This document shows, piece after piece, positions 42,301-50,995 of a stretch of 64,000 nt of DNA. The position numbers and the translations under genes are program-made. Below the pieces are notes generated by a model. That model saw only the letters and a program-made list of their open reading frames with translations. It was not told the origin of the DNA and made no database searches. The stretch comes from an uncultured Clostridia bacterium (GTDB taxonomy: Bacteria > Bacillota > Clostridia > Oscillospirales > Acutalibacteraceae): the NCBI GenBank assembly GCA_944384995.1, contig CALWVN010000005.1, positions 47,176 to 111,175 on the forward strand. Direction: 5' to 3'. How positions within the stretch are numbered: the first letter of the stretch is position 1; each line of letters starts with the position of its first letter.

Positions 42301-44985
42301 CGCGACGACGTCACACCGTCGTTCACCCTCACCCCCGCCGTGCAGGAGCTTACGAATATGAGCTACCTTGTCAGCGTGGAAAACGTCAATGTCGGTCCCT
42401 CCGGCATCCAAAGCGTTACGCTCAACGGCGAGTCTGTCACGGATTCCTATGCCACCTTCCGGGTGGATCAAAACGGCGAATACACGGTCGTTGTGACCGC
42501 GAACAACGGGCTTTCCTCTTCGCAGACGCTTACCGTCGAGAATATCGATAAGGAAGTTCCCACCGTTACCGAGGTCACCGTAGAGCATAAAAACAGCGGC
42601 GGCTTTGCGCGTTTCCTTAACGACCTGACCTTCGGGCTGTTCTTCAACGAAGAGGTGGAGCTGACCGCCGCAGCCGAAGACACGGGCGTGGCGGGACTTG
42701 ACCGTATTGAATACCGCTTCTATAACGACGAAACCGAGACCTATTCCGAGTGGCAGGTCTACGATGACGCGAGTAAGCCCACGCAGCTGCCTGATTTCCG
42801 CGGCTATGCCGTGGTGCGCGCCTATGACCGCGCAGGCAACGTGTCGGCAGTATATACCTCCGACGGCTATGTGGTCGACGGTACTGCACCGACCGATCTG
42901 CAGGTGACCGCCTTATTCGATGACGAAATTTATGCGGACAGCACCTGGGTCGCGGACGACGTGGAGATCACGCTCGAAAGCACGGCGTTCTCCGGCATTT
43001 ACGAATACCAGTACCGCATCGACGGCGGCGATTGGCAGTCGATCACGGGCAACACCATAGCCGCAACAGAGGAAGGCACGCACCTTTACGAGTTCAAGGC
43101 AATCAGCAACGCAGCGCTGGAAAGCCCCGTCGCGTCGCTGACGGTCTGCATCGACCGCCAGCAGCCGGTCATCCGTGTCGAATTTGACGGCACCTTCGGG
43201 CGCTGGACCGCCGACGGTGCGCACTTCAGCTTTTCGACAGAAGCAGAGAGCCTTTCCGGCATCACCTATTACTATTCCGACGGCACCGGCTGGTATGCGT
43301 TTGACGGCGCCGACCTACATCTGGAGGAAAACACCAACGCCGTCTACGCCTTTAAGGCGGTCAACGGCGCGGGCACGGAAAGCATCGTGTCTGACAGCTA
43401 CCGCGTGATGATCGATACTACTGAGCCGGACGTGATACTCACACCTACCGTTACGGATCCGACCTGCGTCCCGTATGCGGTCAAGATCGAGACTGTGACG
43501 GGCGAATCGGGTATAGAATCGCTTGAAATGGACGGTGCGGACATCACAGGGCAGTCGGCTGTGACGGTTGCCGAGAACGGCAATTATCTGTTCACTGTGA
43601 CCGGCGGCAACGGGCTGCAAAAAACAGTCCTTTTAGTCATTGATAATTTCTATGACCCGGTTCTGGAGATCTCAGACATTGATATCGCCCAAAGTGTTTC
43701 CGGCGGTGTTGCCGCAGAGGACGATTCCGAATTCGGCAGTTATTACAAAGAAGACGCCGTCGTGACGATCAACGTCAACAATACAGGCGCGGGCGAGATC
43801 GAAGCGATCCGCTATCGCCTGCTGGACGCGGACGGCACACCGACAACCGATTGGCTCGTGTATGACGAGACGCAAAAGCCGCAGCTTACCACCGGCTTTA
43901 AGGGCTACGTGGAAGCGCAGGCGTTCGACACCACGGGCCTTGTCTCCGAGGTGTACGTTTCTGAAGGCGTCACCGTGGATACGGTCGCGCCCACTGTGCC
44001 TACCGTCACGGCAATGAACGGCGACGCGGTCTATGAAGACGGCGAATGGGCAAACGGCAGCGTAACGCTGACGGTAGAGAGCTCCGCGTTCTCCGGCATT
44101 TCCGGGTACCTGTACCGTGTGGATGGCGGCGATTGGCAGCCCCTTTCGGGCAACACGCTGACGGTGACTGCGGACGGCACGCACACCTATGCGTTCAAGG
44201 CGGTCTCCAACGCCACGCTGGAAAGCGAAATATCCGAAGAATTTACGGTGCAAATTGACAGCGAAACCCCGATCCTGCAAGTCGGTGTGGACGGTGCAGT
44301 CGGCACAAAGACCGAGGACCCGATCACCTTTACGCTGTACACGCCCAACTGCTTGTCCGACGTGACCTATTACTACAACTGCGGCGACGGCTGGGTGCGT
44401 CTGGAGGGCAACACGCTCACGCTGACCGAGGAAACGCAGGCCGAATACCGCTTCAAGGCGGTCAACGCTGCGGGCAAGGAAAGCTATGAGAGCCCCGTGT
44501 ACGCGGTGCATATCGAAAAAGAAGAGCTGAAGCTGATCGTGCCGAAAGACGACGGCTCCACCACTATTACAGTGGATCGCTCCGGCACAACGGCGTATCT
44601 TACCGGCATGACGGCGGACACCACCGTAGACGCCCTGCGCGCACAGCTCCAAAACGAGGAAACGCAGATCCGCGTATTGCGTAACGGCGTCGAGCTTTCG
44701 GACGACGAACTGGTCGGTACAGGCTGTGTTGTGCAGTGCGTGTCCGTAGCGGACCCGCAAACCGTGTACGAAAGCGTTACAGTGCTGCTCATGGGTGACG
44801 TGGACGGCGACGGCGCGGTCACGCAAGCCGACTACAGCGCAGTCGCGAAAGCCATGTTCAATCCTTCCGCTATAGCGGAAGGCGTATACAGCCTTGCAGC
44901 CGACCTCAACGGCGACACCGTGATCGACGGCTTCGATTTGGCGCAATTTGATTTGGTGCGCAGTATGTCCGCGGTGCAAGCATAA
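39361..44985 (+). CDS. 1874-residue secreted protein with Ig-like modules and C-terminal dockerin
   Basis: GTG start 10 nt after CAGGAG. Signal peptide 1-29 (ALSIVLCALLMLTMAMPALV). Residues ~35-700 hold several BIG2-like Ig modules (ATVDENGRVFGM and VAVVDQTGLVTGL type repeats); ~720-900 hold two bacterial Ig-like modules of the YVEGETELDLTGLKV type. From ~900 on there are tandem ~370-residue units (see repeat entry). The last ~70 residues are a dockerin: GDVDGDGAVTQADYSAVAKA and DLNGDTVIDGFDLAQFDLVR. No catalytic domain is evident. Likely a surface or extracellular adhesin/structural protein. No sortase signal, so attachment may go through a cohesin. Confidence 0.8.
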   Translation: MQKRGNKALSIVLCALLMLTMAMPALVAAAADAQLVITDEDGAEVTERLEVQEYRDIQLGYTTSGDVPEGAYVTWESNLPLLAGVDENGKVTGYDYSKEAIITQWIDENIRSLPLVGDSLADSIMSDIEATCEEMGVDLADLNNDMIVFIVRELAGDTLADSLQAALDNMNVEITATLHAADGSVLATDTIEVVVTKSLIADIAPTGVHITNKNSVPTTVAVGATVQLYGVCTPVRLEQGIKWTMGATIFDTTSDDRANVSEDGLVTFTAPGETTVRLNPESALYAAFTDTITFTVVDPFELPVESFDIVGETTIDEGETTQLSIDNLLPAGAYTGDLVWESSDPTVAVVDQTGLVTGLDGGSGVFELNRKTNITASIDGVSRSVEVQVNKNILNAVISGVEIVGNANIPNNTTTNYTMKITPDRLNNSSDVQREWGITDPMTGEVVWATADVPANTNVATLTADGALTPKSSSIMTIHARATQGETVLETSMTVSAGTPIESFTLEMGKGFVDLLIGFNMERCLEEGKSGQLDITNILPAEYDSDLLNNVIWSSSDPSVATVDENGRVFGMNSGGLTIYHSKSVTITASIGGVSASITFNVRGASVENLVAASISGNDYVIKDFPLSYSATFAPPRISVNNQHWGVSYDDGSRPWEPDWDSTSGNQQNSIASVDNNGMVTGLAAGSTTVWYFAHEGLTSVDGSYAEATKDITVVELEPESITITAPTRTNYVEGETELDLTGLKVELNYSRETISQYYDTTGWSDSDFTVEVTDYTVGEINQSILDTEQHILVTVTRAGKSYRGVFTITLESKKLTDITLENPRYPYNEGEYQLDLEGLTVTANYSNAASEQVTDYTVDYSAFNPTLLDVEQQIPVTYTHAGLSATAYFPVIVYGYPVVTVDAGEYAGGWTTGDVTLSLSATHPMGGLTYSYYTDSDPTWRTIEGDALVINTNGSDTYYFKAVNSVGMESAVTEPITVQRDDVTPSFTLTPAVQELTNMSYLVSVENVNVGPSGIQSVTLNGESVTDSYATFRVDQNGEYTVVVTANNGLSSSQTLTVENIDKEVPTVTEVTVEHKNSGGFARFLNDLTFGLFFNEEVELTAAAEDTGVAGLDRIEYRFYNDETETYSEWQVYDDASKPTQLPDFRGYAVVRAYDRAGNVSAVYTSDGYVVDGTAPTDLQVTALFDDEIYADSTWVADDVEITLESTAFSGIYEYQYRIDGGDWQSITGNTIAATEEGTHLYEFKAISNAALESPVASLTVCIDRQQPVIRVEFDGTFGRWTADGAHFSFSTEAESLSGITYYYSDGTGWYAFDGADLHLEENTNAVYAFKAVNGAGTESIVSDSYRVMIDTTEPDVILTPTVTDPTCVPYAVKIETVTGESGIESLEMDGADITGQSAVTVAENGNYLFTVTGGNGLQKTVLLVIDNFYDPVLEISDIDIAQSVSGGVAAEDDSEFGSYYKEDAVVTINVNNTGAGEIEAIRYRLLDADGTPTTDWLVYDETQKPQLTTGFKGYVEAQAFDTTGLVSEVYVSEGVTVDTVAPTVPTVTAMNGDAVYEDGEWANGSVTLTVESSAFSGISGYLYRVDGGDWQPLSGNTLTVTADGTHTYAFKAVSNATLESEISEEFTVQIDSETPILQVGVDGAVGTKTEDPITFTLYTPNCLSDVTYYYNCGDGWVRLEGNTLTLTEETQAEYRFKAVNAAGKESYESPVYAVHIEKEELKLIVPKDDGSTTITVDRSGTTAYLTGMTADTTVDALRAQLQNEETQIRVLRNGVELSDDELVGTGCVVQCVSVADPQTVYESVTVLLMGDVDGDGAVTQADYSAVAKAMFNPSAIAEGVYSLAADLNGDTVIDGFDLAQFDLVRSMSAVQA
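42060..44520 (+). repeat. Tandem ~1.1-kb coding repeats inside the giant protein
   Basis: Three diverged copies, about 42060-43170, 43171-44270 and a partial 44271-44520. Matching landmarks recur: 'FKAVNSVGMES', 'FKAVNGAGTES' and 'FKAVNAAGKES'; and 'YRIDGGDWQSITGNT' versus 'YRVDGGDWQPLSGNT'. Internal duplication of Ig-like module groups. Confidence 0.8.
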
Positions 44986-45004
44986 CAGCGAGGAGAACTA
45001 TTCC

Positions 45005-45532
45005 ATGCAGAGTGAAAAACAGGCACAGTGGGTGCAAGGGTATTGCGAAGCCGTAGGCGACCTGCTCACACACGAAAAGGTGCAGCAGATGCGCCGGTAC
45101 CCGCACCATAAGCCTGTGGATACACTGTATCACAGCGTATATGTGTCGTTTTTGACCTATCGTATTTGCACAGCGATGCACTGGCGCGCGCGCGAAGCGA
45201 CGCGCGCCGCATTGCTGCACGACTTTTACCTATATAATTGGTATGTCGATAAGCACGAGGAAGGACACGCGTGGTACCACCCGAAAGAAGCGGCCAAAAA
45301 CGCCGAATACTATTTCGGTCCGCTTACACCCATGCAGCGCGACATGATCTTGAGCCACATGTGGCCGCTGCACCTTATGCCGCCGCGTTCGCGCGAAGGC
45401 ATGGCGCTCACGTTTGCCGATAAAGTCGGTGCGGTGCGTGATTTCCTGCGCCTTTCCAAACGATTTGAACCCGTTTACACCTGCATAGAAACGGAGATGA
45501 AACGGTATGCACGTCCTGCGGATCCTTGCTGA
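45005..45532 (+). CDS. HD-domain protein (putative metal-dependent phosphohydrolase)
   Basis: A 175-residue HD-superfamily protein: HHKPVDTLYHSVYVSFL supplies the first His, AALLHDFYLYNW the HD pair, and LSHMWPLHLMPPRSREG and ADKVGAVRDF the later metal ligands. The substrate is not evident. ATG 45005 after GAGGAGAAC. The 3' end overlaps the next gene by 26 nt, and HD genes of this kind commonly precede CmpB-type membrane genes in Clostridia. Confidence 0.85.
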   Translation: MQSEKQAQWVQGYCEAVGDLLTHEKVQQMRRYPHHKPVDTLYHSVYVSFLTYRICTAMHWRAREATRAALLHDFYLYNWYVDKHEEGHAWYHPKEAAKNAEYYFGPLTPMQRDMILSHMWPLHLMPPRSREGMALTFADKVGAVRDFLRLSKRFEPVYTCIETEMKRYARPADPC

Positions 45533-46316
45533 AGGGTTTCTCTGGTTCCTGCTTTACAGCGTTTGCGGCTGGATCATGGAAACGCTGCTTTATATCATTG
45601 TGCAAAAAAAGGTCGTCAAGCGCGGTTTCCTGTTCGGTCCCTTGTGCCCGATCTACGGTGTAGGCGCCGTTTTGAGCACCGTCCTTTTTTACGGGCGTAT
45701 TGAAAATATCTTCCTGCTGTTTTTGGCAGGTTCGGCAGTCTGCACAGTGCTTGAATTTGTGACGCATCTGGTGCTCGAAAAGCTGTTCCACGCTACCTGG
45801 TGGGATTATTCCGAACGACGCTTCAATATCCAAGGGCGCATCTGCCTGCGCAACAGCCTGCTGTTCGGTGTGGGCATCGTGCTCATCGTGCGTGTGTTCC
45901 AGCCGTATGTGATGGGATTTACCGCCGGGCTTTCGGATGCGGTAGTATATTCCGTAGCGCTGGTGCTGTACTCCGTTTTCCTTTTGGATCTTGCCACAAC
46001 GGTGGCGGGGCTTAAAAACACAGTGGCGCTTTTGAAAAATTTGCAGGAGATCATCGGCGAGCATGTGCAAAAGGGCGTGGACACGACCGATGAATATATG
46101 AACGCCCTTGCCGAGCGTATCCGTACAAACCCCAACCTTGCGCGTTTGGCACAGACGGCGCGCGGCAGGTTCTCTCCGGTGGAACGGCTAAAAAACGCCT
46201 ATCCGAAATTCACCATGAAGCGCTACAAGGACGCGCTGCATGTTTTATTTGACCGCTCGGAGGAAGATAAGCACCGGGATGACGGCGCGCAGGATCCAAG
46301 CGAACCGAAGGACTGA
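45507..46316 (+). CDS. CmpB/DUF1113-type membrane protein ('putative ABC transporter permease')
   Basis: A 269-residue membrane protein with five or six helices in the first 175 residues: LLYSVCGWIMETLLYIIVQK, KRGFLFGPLCPIYGVGAV and TWWDYSERRFNIQGRICLRN are conserved signatures. The C-terminal 90 residues are soluble and charged. The family's 'ABC permease' label is traditional; no ATPase is nearby, so the function is open. Translationally coupled to the HD gene. Confidence 0.85.
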   Translation: MHVLRILAEGFLWFLLYSVCGWIMETLLYIIVQKKVVKRGFLFGPLCPIYGVGAVLSTVLFYGRIENIFLLFLAGSAVCTVLEFVTHLVLEKLFHATWWDYSERRFNIQGRICLRNSLLFGVGIVLIVRVFQPYVMGFTAGLSDAVVYSVALVLYSVFLLDLATTVAGLKNTVALLKNLQEIIGEHVQKGVDTTDEYMNALAERIRTNPNLARLAQTARGRFSPVERLKNAYPKFTMKRYKDALHVLFDRSEEDKHRDDGAQDPSEPKD

Positions 46317-46331
46317 CAACAAACGTATTTC

Positions 46332-46365
46332 GCGGCGCACAGCAAATGCTGTGCGCCGCCTTTTT
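46332..46365 (+). terminator. Terminator after the HD/CmpB pair
   Basis: 13-bp perfect stem GCGGCGCACAGCA / TGCTGTGCGCCGC (46332-46344, 46347-46359) with AA loop and TTTTT tail. Confidence 0.9.
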
Positions 46366-46486
46366 ATGCTGCTTTTGAAAACGATCCGTCACATAAAACG
46401 CAGACGCTCATACTATGATAGTGAAGTTGTCAAACTTACAATATCCGCATCGGGTTCGCCCGGTGCAGCTTTCAGGAGGAATCTGT

Positions 46487-47341
46487 ATGGCAGAAAACAG
46501 GGCCTGCTGTCCAAACGACAAAGGGCTTCCGAAGATCCGCGAGGCGGTCTGCATCGATACGAACCGCGTGTATGATTCATGCGCCGATAAGGATTGCCTT
46601 GCCGACCTGCGCGTGTACTTCCCGCCGCAGTGTCAGGAAATCGTGGAGCGCGCCACCAATGTGCGCTGCCGCGGCACCGAGATACTTAACGTGTTTATGG
46701 ATGTGGAAAAAGTGCCGTTCAACCGCGGCTGCTACAGCGTGGACATCACCTTTTTCTTCAAGGTGACGGTGGAGGCATACTCCGTGGCGTCCGCACCGCC
46801 CACAACGCTTTGCGGTTTTGCGACCTTCTCGAAAAAGTGCATCCTGTACGGCAGCGACGGCAATGTGCACGTCTATTCGTCCGAATACCGCGCCGATGCC
46901 GACGACAACCAGCTCATCCCGACCAATACGAATCCGCGCGCCAAGATCCAGGTCGCCGATCCGATTTGTCTCGACGCGAAGCTGTGCCGTCCGTGCGACT
47001 GCTGCAACAACCTCAGTGACAGCTGTATGCCCATCCCCAAGTGTGTGCGCCGTGCGTTCTCCGAAGAATTCCCTGCGGATTTCGGTGCGTCGCGCAATGC
47101 GGAAAAGGTCGTTGCCGTGACCATCGGTATTTTTACGATCGTCCAGCTCGAGCGCGATGTGCAGATGCTCATCCCCGCATACGACTTCTGCATCCCGCAA
47201 AAGGAATGCAGCTGTGACACCGACGACCCGTGTGAAGCGTTCCGCAAGATCAACTTCCCCGTGGATGCGTTCTTCCCGCCCAACGAAGCCGGCAGCAGCT
47301 GCTGCAATACGGCAGGTCCGTTCTGCCCCTGCGGCGACTGA
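46487..47341 (+). CDS. Cys-rich conserved hypothetical protein (possible spore-coat-type)
   Basis: A 284-residue protein with more than 25 cysteines but no signal peptide or membrane segment. It begins MAENRACCPNDKGLPKIREA, has a central beta-rich part (VPFNRGCYSVDITFFFKVTV) and ends with GSSCCNTAGPFCPCGD. High cysteine content without export signal suits an intracellularly assembled, cross-linked layer such as a spore coat, or a metal-binding role; this is inference. AGGAGG site before ATG 46487. Monocistronic between two terminators. Confidence 0.65.
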   Translation: MAENRACCPNDKGLPKIREAVCIDTNRVYDSCADKDCLADLRVYFPPQCQEIVERATNVRCRGTEILNVFMDVEKVPFNRGCYSVDITFFFKVTVEAYSVASAPPTTLCGFATFSKKCILYGSDGNVHVYSSEYRADADDNQLIPTNTNPRAKIQVADPICLDAKLCRPCDCCNNLSDSCMPIPKCVRRAFSEEFPADFGASRNAEKVVAVTIGIFTIVQLERDVQMLIPAYDFCIPQKECSCDTDDPCEAFRKINFPVDAFFPPNEAGSSCCNTAGPFCPCGD

Positions 47342-47353
47342 ACGTGCATTTAA

Positions 47354-47393
47354 GCTGCGGCGCGTCAAGGTTCCTTGGCGCGCCGAGCTTTTG
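47354..47393 (+). terminator. Terminator after the Cys-rich protein gene
   Basis: CGGCGCGTCAAGG / CCTTGGCGCGCCG (47358-47370, 47373-47385), then AGCTTTT. Confidence 0.85.
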
Positions 47394-47401
47394 TCTTTCG
47401 C

Positions 47402-47430
47402 TTGCAAGTGCACCCAAAATCCTGTATACT
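47402..47430 (+). promoter_or_regulatory. Promoter of pflA
   Basis: TTGCAA (47402-47407), 17-nt spacer, TATACT (47425-47430). Confidence 0.7.
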
Positions 47431-47460
47431 GATAGGGTAAATCATAAAGGAGGCGGCGCT

Positions 47461-48174
47461 ATGCGCGGCAGAGTGCATTCGTTCCAAAGTCTCGGCACGG
47501 TAGACGGCCCCGGCGTGCGCAGCGTCGTGTTTGTGCAGGGCTGCGGTCTTCGCTGCCCGTACTGCCACAATCCCGACACGTGGGACATGCACGGCGGTGA
47601 AGAAGTGACGGCGCAGGATATATTCCAAAAGATCTGCCGCTACCGCGCCTATTTCGGCAAAAAGGGCGGTGTGACCGTCTCGGGCGGCGAGCCGCTTTTG
47701 CAGGCGGAATTCGTGACCGAGCTGTTCACGCTTTGCCGCGAAGCGGGCATTTCCACCGCGCTCGATACGTCAGGCGTGCGGCTGGATAACACGGTGCGGC
47801 GGCTTTTGGATGTGACGGACATCGTGCTGTTGGATATCAAATTTTCCGACGATGCAAAATACAGAAAGTATATCGGTATCCCTTTGGTGCAGATCCTCGA
47901 CTTCCTGCGCGAAGCGGACAAGCTTCAAAAGCACATCATCCTGCGGCAGGTCATCGTACCCGGCGTCAACGACACACCCGAGGACGTACACGCGCTCGGT
48001 GAGATCGCAAAACTGTTTCCGCGCGTTCGAAAAATCGAGCTGCTGCCGTTTATGAAGCTGTGCGCGGAAAAGTATGAAGCCTTAAAAATTTCTTTCCCGT
48101 TCGGCGACAAGCCCGAAGCGACCGGGGAACTGATCGAACGGCTCTGTGCCGAATTGCCGAAACTACCCTTGTAA
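47461..48174 (+). CDS. pflA: Pyruvate formate-lyase activating enzyme (radical SAM)
   Basis: A 237-residue radical SAM enzyme: VDGPGVRSVVFVQGCGLRCP then YCHNP gives the CxxxCxxC cluster motif, and VTVSGGEPLLQ and DTSGVRL follow the family. It installs the glycyl radical on pyruvate formate-lyase. No pflB is adjacent, so its partner is elsewhere; activation of another glycyl radical enzyme cannot be excluded. AAAGGAGG site before ATG 47461. Confidence 0.9.
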   Translation: MRGRVHSFQSLGTVDGPGVRSVVFVQGCGLRCPYCHNPDTWDMHGGEEVTAQDIFQKICRYRAYFGKKGGVTVSGGEPLLQAEFVTELFTLCREAGISTALDTSGVRLDNTVRRLLDVTDIVLLDIKFSDDAKYRKYIGIPLVQILDFLREADKLQKHIILRQVIVPGVNDTPEDVHALGEIAKLFPRVRKIELLPFMKLCAEKYEALKISFPFGDKPEATGELIERLCAELPKLPL

Positions 48175-48208
48175 CTTTTACAATTCCATTTCATAAAGGA
48201 GAATCATC

Positions 48209-48811
48209 ATGTTCCAAACCGAATCCCCCAAGCGCGGCGAAGAGATCGCCGTCATGAAAACCAATATGGGTGCAATCAAACTCCGCCTGTTCCCTGAGCA
48301 CGCGCCGAAGGCCGTGGAAAACTTCAAGACCCACGCGAAAAACGGCTATTACAACGGGCTTACCTTTCATCGCGTTATTAACGATTTTATGATCCAAGGC
48401 GGCGACCCGACGGGTTCCGGCATGGGCGGCGAGAGCATCTGGGGCGAGAGCTTCGAGGATGAATTTACCCCGGAGCTGCACAACCTGCGCGGCGCGCTCT
48501 CTATGGCGAACGCAGGGCCGAACACCAACGGCAGCCAATTCTTTATCGTGCAGGCGAAGGAGGTCTCCTCCGACATGCTCGATCAGCTCGAAGCTGCCTC
48601 GGAGGAAGCCTTCCCGACCGAATGCGTGCGCGCCTATGAAGAACGCGGCGGTACGCCGTGGCTCGATTATAAGCACACCGTGTTCGGGCAGGTGTTCGAG
48701 GGGATGGATGTGGTGGATAAGATCGCCGAAGTCCCGGTAGATTTTTTTATGAATAAGCCCATGCACGATGTGGTAATGGAGTCCGTTACGATCGAACCGT
48801 ATCAAGGCTGA
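48209..48811 (+). CDS. Cyclophilin-type peptidyl-prolyl isomerase
   Basis: A 200-residue cytoplasmic cyclophilin: [30 protein letters not shown] and [15 protein letters not shown] are the signature strands, including the catalytic Arg in FHRV. A ~35-residue insertion ([20 protein letters not shown]) occurs before the last strands, as in many Firmicutes members. AAAGGAG site. Confidence 0.94.
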   Translation: MFQTESPKRGEEIAVMKTNMGAIKLRLFPEHAPKAVENFKTHAKNGYYNGLTFHRVINDFMIQGGDPTGSGMGGESIWGESFEDEFTPELHNLRGALSMANAGPNTNGSQFFIVQAKEVSSDMLDQLEAASEEAFPTECVRAYEERGGTPWLDYKHTVFGQVFEGMDVVDKIAEVPVDFFMNKPMHDVVMESVTIEPYQG

Positions 48812-48855
48812 ATATGTGCGACGGGCGAACGCCCGACCGCTTTGCGGAGGAAAGT

Positions 48856-50157
48856 ATGCTTTTTGAAAACATTGCCGTGTTGAACCGCGATTTTACCGTT
48901 TCCGAGCACCAATATGTCGCCGTCAAGGACACACATATTGCCTATGTCGGCGCGCAGCGTCCGCAGGAGGATTTCGGCGAAAGCTATAACGGTGCGGGAA
49001 AGCTTTTGATGAGTGGCTTTGTCAATGCCCACACCCACACGCCCATGACGCTTCTGCGCGGCTATGCCGAGAATCTGCCGCTGGATCGGTGGCTCAACGA
49101 GCGCGTATTCCCGTTTGAAGATCAAATTCACGGCGAGGACGCCTATTATGCCGCCCTGCTTGCGATCGCCGAAATGATCCGTACCGGAACGACCTCGTTT
49201 TCCGACATGTATTTTTTTTCGGAGGACGTCATCCGTGCGGTGGAGGAAAGCGGCGTGAAATGCAATTTCAGCCGTGCCATCACGAGCTTTCAGGACGGCG
49301 ATATCCATGATATTGCGAGCTTTCAGGAGAGCGAAAAAATCTTAGGCGAGTGGCATAACGCCTTTGACGGCAGGCTGAAGATCGACATGAGCCTGCACGC
49401 CGAATATACCAACCGCCGCACGATCATCGAGCAATTTGCAGATGCTGCGGTATCGCACGGCGTGCGCGCGCACATCCACCTGTCCGAGACCGAAAAGGAG
49501 CACGAGGAATGCAAACAGCGCCACGGCGGGATGACGCCCGCCGAGTTGTTCAACGCCTGCGGGGTATTTCGCGTACCGACCACGGCGGCGCACTGTGTCT
49601 GGGCGGAGGACAAGGATATTGAGATCTTCCGCGAAAAGGGCGTGACGGTGGCGACCAACCCTGCCAGCAATCTGAAGCTCGGCAGCGGCGTGTGCAACAC
49701 CTATAAGCTCTTACAAAACGGTGTAAACGTCGCCATCGGTACGGACTCCGTCGCATCGAACAATAACCTGGATATGTTCAAGGAAATGTACCTTTGCGCG
49801 CTGCTGCCCAAGGGCTTTTACCGCCGTCCCGACATCGTGACAGAGCGCGATGTGCTGAAAATGGCGACCGTCAACGGCTATATGGCGCAGGGGCGCGACG
49901 ACTGCGGACGCGTGGAGGCGGGATGCCGCGCCGATTTACAGGTTGTGGACATCGACACCGTGCACATGACGCCGCACCACGATACGGTCAACAATCTGGT
50001 CTATGCCGCAAGCGGCTCGGACGTCCTGTTGACCATGGTGGACGGCAAAGTGCTGTATCGGGACGGTGCATTTTTGACCATGGATATTGAAAAAGTGAAA
50101 TATGAAACGGAAAAGCGCGCCGCGCGCATCCAAGCGGAGGTGGCACAAAATGCGTGA
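48856..50157 (+). CDS. mtaD: MTA/SAH deaminase (amidohydrolase)
   Basis: A 433-residue amidohydrolase. Metal ligands: GFVNAHTHTPMTLLRGYAEN (HxH), HIHLSETEKEHE, TAAHCVWAED and GTDSVASNNNLD. This set, with LPLDRWLNERVFP, marks 5'-methylthioadenosine/S-adenosylhomocysteine deaminases. It deaminates MTA or SAH to the inosine forms. The gene overlaps a purine nucleoside phosphorylase gene and is followed by mtnA, which supports an MTA salvage role. GGAGGAAAG site before ATG 48856. Confidence 0.88.
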   Translation: MLFENIAVLNRDFTVSEHQYVAVKDTHIAYVGAQRPQEDFGESYNGAGKLLMSGFVNAHTHTPMTLLRGYAENLPLDRWLNERVFPFEDQIHGEDAYYAALLAIAEMIRTGTTSFSDMYFFSEDVIRAVEESGVKCNFSRAITSFQDGDIHDIASFQESEKILGEWHNAFDGRLKIDMSLHAEYTNRRTIIEQFADAAVSHGVRAHIHLSETEKEHEECKQRHGGMTPAELFNACGVFRVPTTAAHCVWAEDKDIEIFREKGVTVATNPASNLKLGSGVCNTYKLLQNGVNVAIGTDSVASNNNLDMFKEMYLCALLPKGFYRRPDIVTERDVLKMATVNGYMAQGRDDCGRVEAGCRADLQVVDIDTVHMTPHHDTVNNLVYAASGSDVLLTMVDGKVLYRDGAFLTMDIEKVKYETEKRAARIQAEVAQNA

Positions 50158-50962
50158 TACACCCCAAGGCTACGCCGCGTTGATTCGCGAAAAGTGTCCG
50201 TTCGTCCCTGAAGCTGCGATCATCCTCGGCTCAGGACTCGGGGAGCTCGGCGAACAAATCGAAAACGCGGTTGCTGTCGATTACGGTACGCTGCCCGGCT
50301 TTCCCGTCTCCACCGCGCCGGGGCATAAGGGTCGTTTCCTGCTCGGCACGCTCGGCGGCAAGGCGGTCGTTTGCATGCAGGGGCGGCTGCATTATTACGA
50401 AGGGCACAGCATGGCGGATGTCATCCTGCCCGTGCGCGTCATGCGCATGCTCGGCGCGAAGACCCTGATCGCCACCAATGCGGCGGGCGGCATCAATACG
50501 TCCTTTTCCGTCGGGGATATTATGCTGATCGAAGATCATATCAACTTCATGGGCAAAAATCCGCTGGTCGGCGCGAACGACGAGACGCTCGGCTGCCGTT
50601 TTCCTGACATGAGCTTTGCCTATGCGCCGGAACTTCGCGCCCTCGCGGAACGCTGTGCAGGGGAAATCGGCACGCAACTTTGTAAAGGCGTTTACCTTGC
50701 CTGTTCAGGCCCGAGCTATGAGACGCCGGCGGAGATCCGCGCGTTTCGAACGCTCGGTGCGGACGCGGTAGGCATGTCCACCGTGCCGGAGATCATTGCC
50801 GCGAACCACTGCGGGATGCGGGTTTTGGCGTTTTCCCTGATCTCCAATATGGCGGCGGGCATTTTGCGGCAGCCGCTTACGGAAGAAGAAGTGCTCGAAG
50901 CGGGCAGGCAAAAGGGCGTGGAAATGCAGCGCCTGATCGTGGAAATCTTGCGGAATCTGTAA
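50150..50962 (+). CDS. Purine nucleoside phosphorylase
   Basis: A 270-residue trimeric-type (PNP/MTAP family) phosphorylase: ILGSGLGELGEQIE phosphate-binding segment, QGRLHYYEGHSM, TNAAGGIN, GPSYETPAEIRAFRTLGADA then VGMSTVPEIIAANHCGMRV. It splits purine nucleosides with phosphate; in this operon it could cleave 5'-methylthioinosine to methylthioribose-1-phosphate and hypoxanthine. Overlaps mtaD by 8 nt. Confidence 0.92.
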   Translation: MRDTPQGYAALIREKCPFVPEAAIILGSGLGELGEQIENAVAVDYGTLPGFPVSTAPGHKGRFLLGTLGGKAVVCMQGRLHYYEGHSMADVILPVRVMRMLGAKTLIATNAAGGINTSFSVGDIMLIEDHINFMGKNPLVGANDETLGCRFPDMSFAYAPELRALAERCAGEIGTQLCKGVYLACSGPSYETPAEIRAFRTLGADAVGMSTVPEIIAANHCGMRVLAFSLISNMAAGILRQPLTEEEVLEAGRQKGVEMQRLIVEILRNL

Positions 50963-50995
50963 AGACATATAACTTTACACACAAAAGGAGACCCT

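Noticed and set aside
36866-44985. A cellulosome locus
   Set aside because: Dockerins are present but no cohesin scaffoldin and no glycoside hydrolase module.
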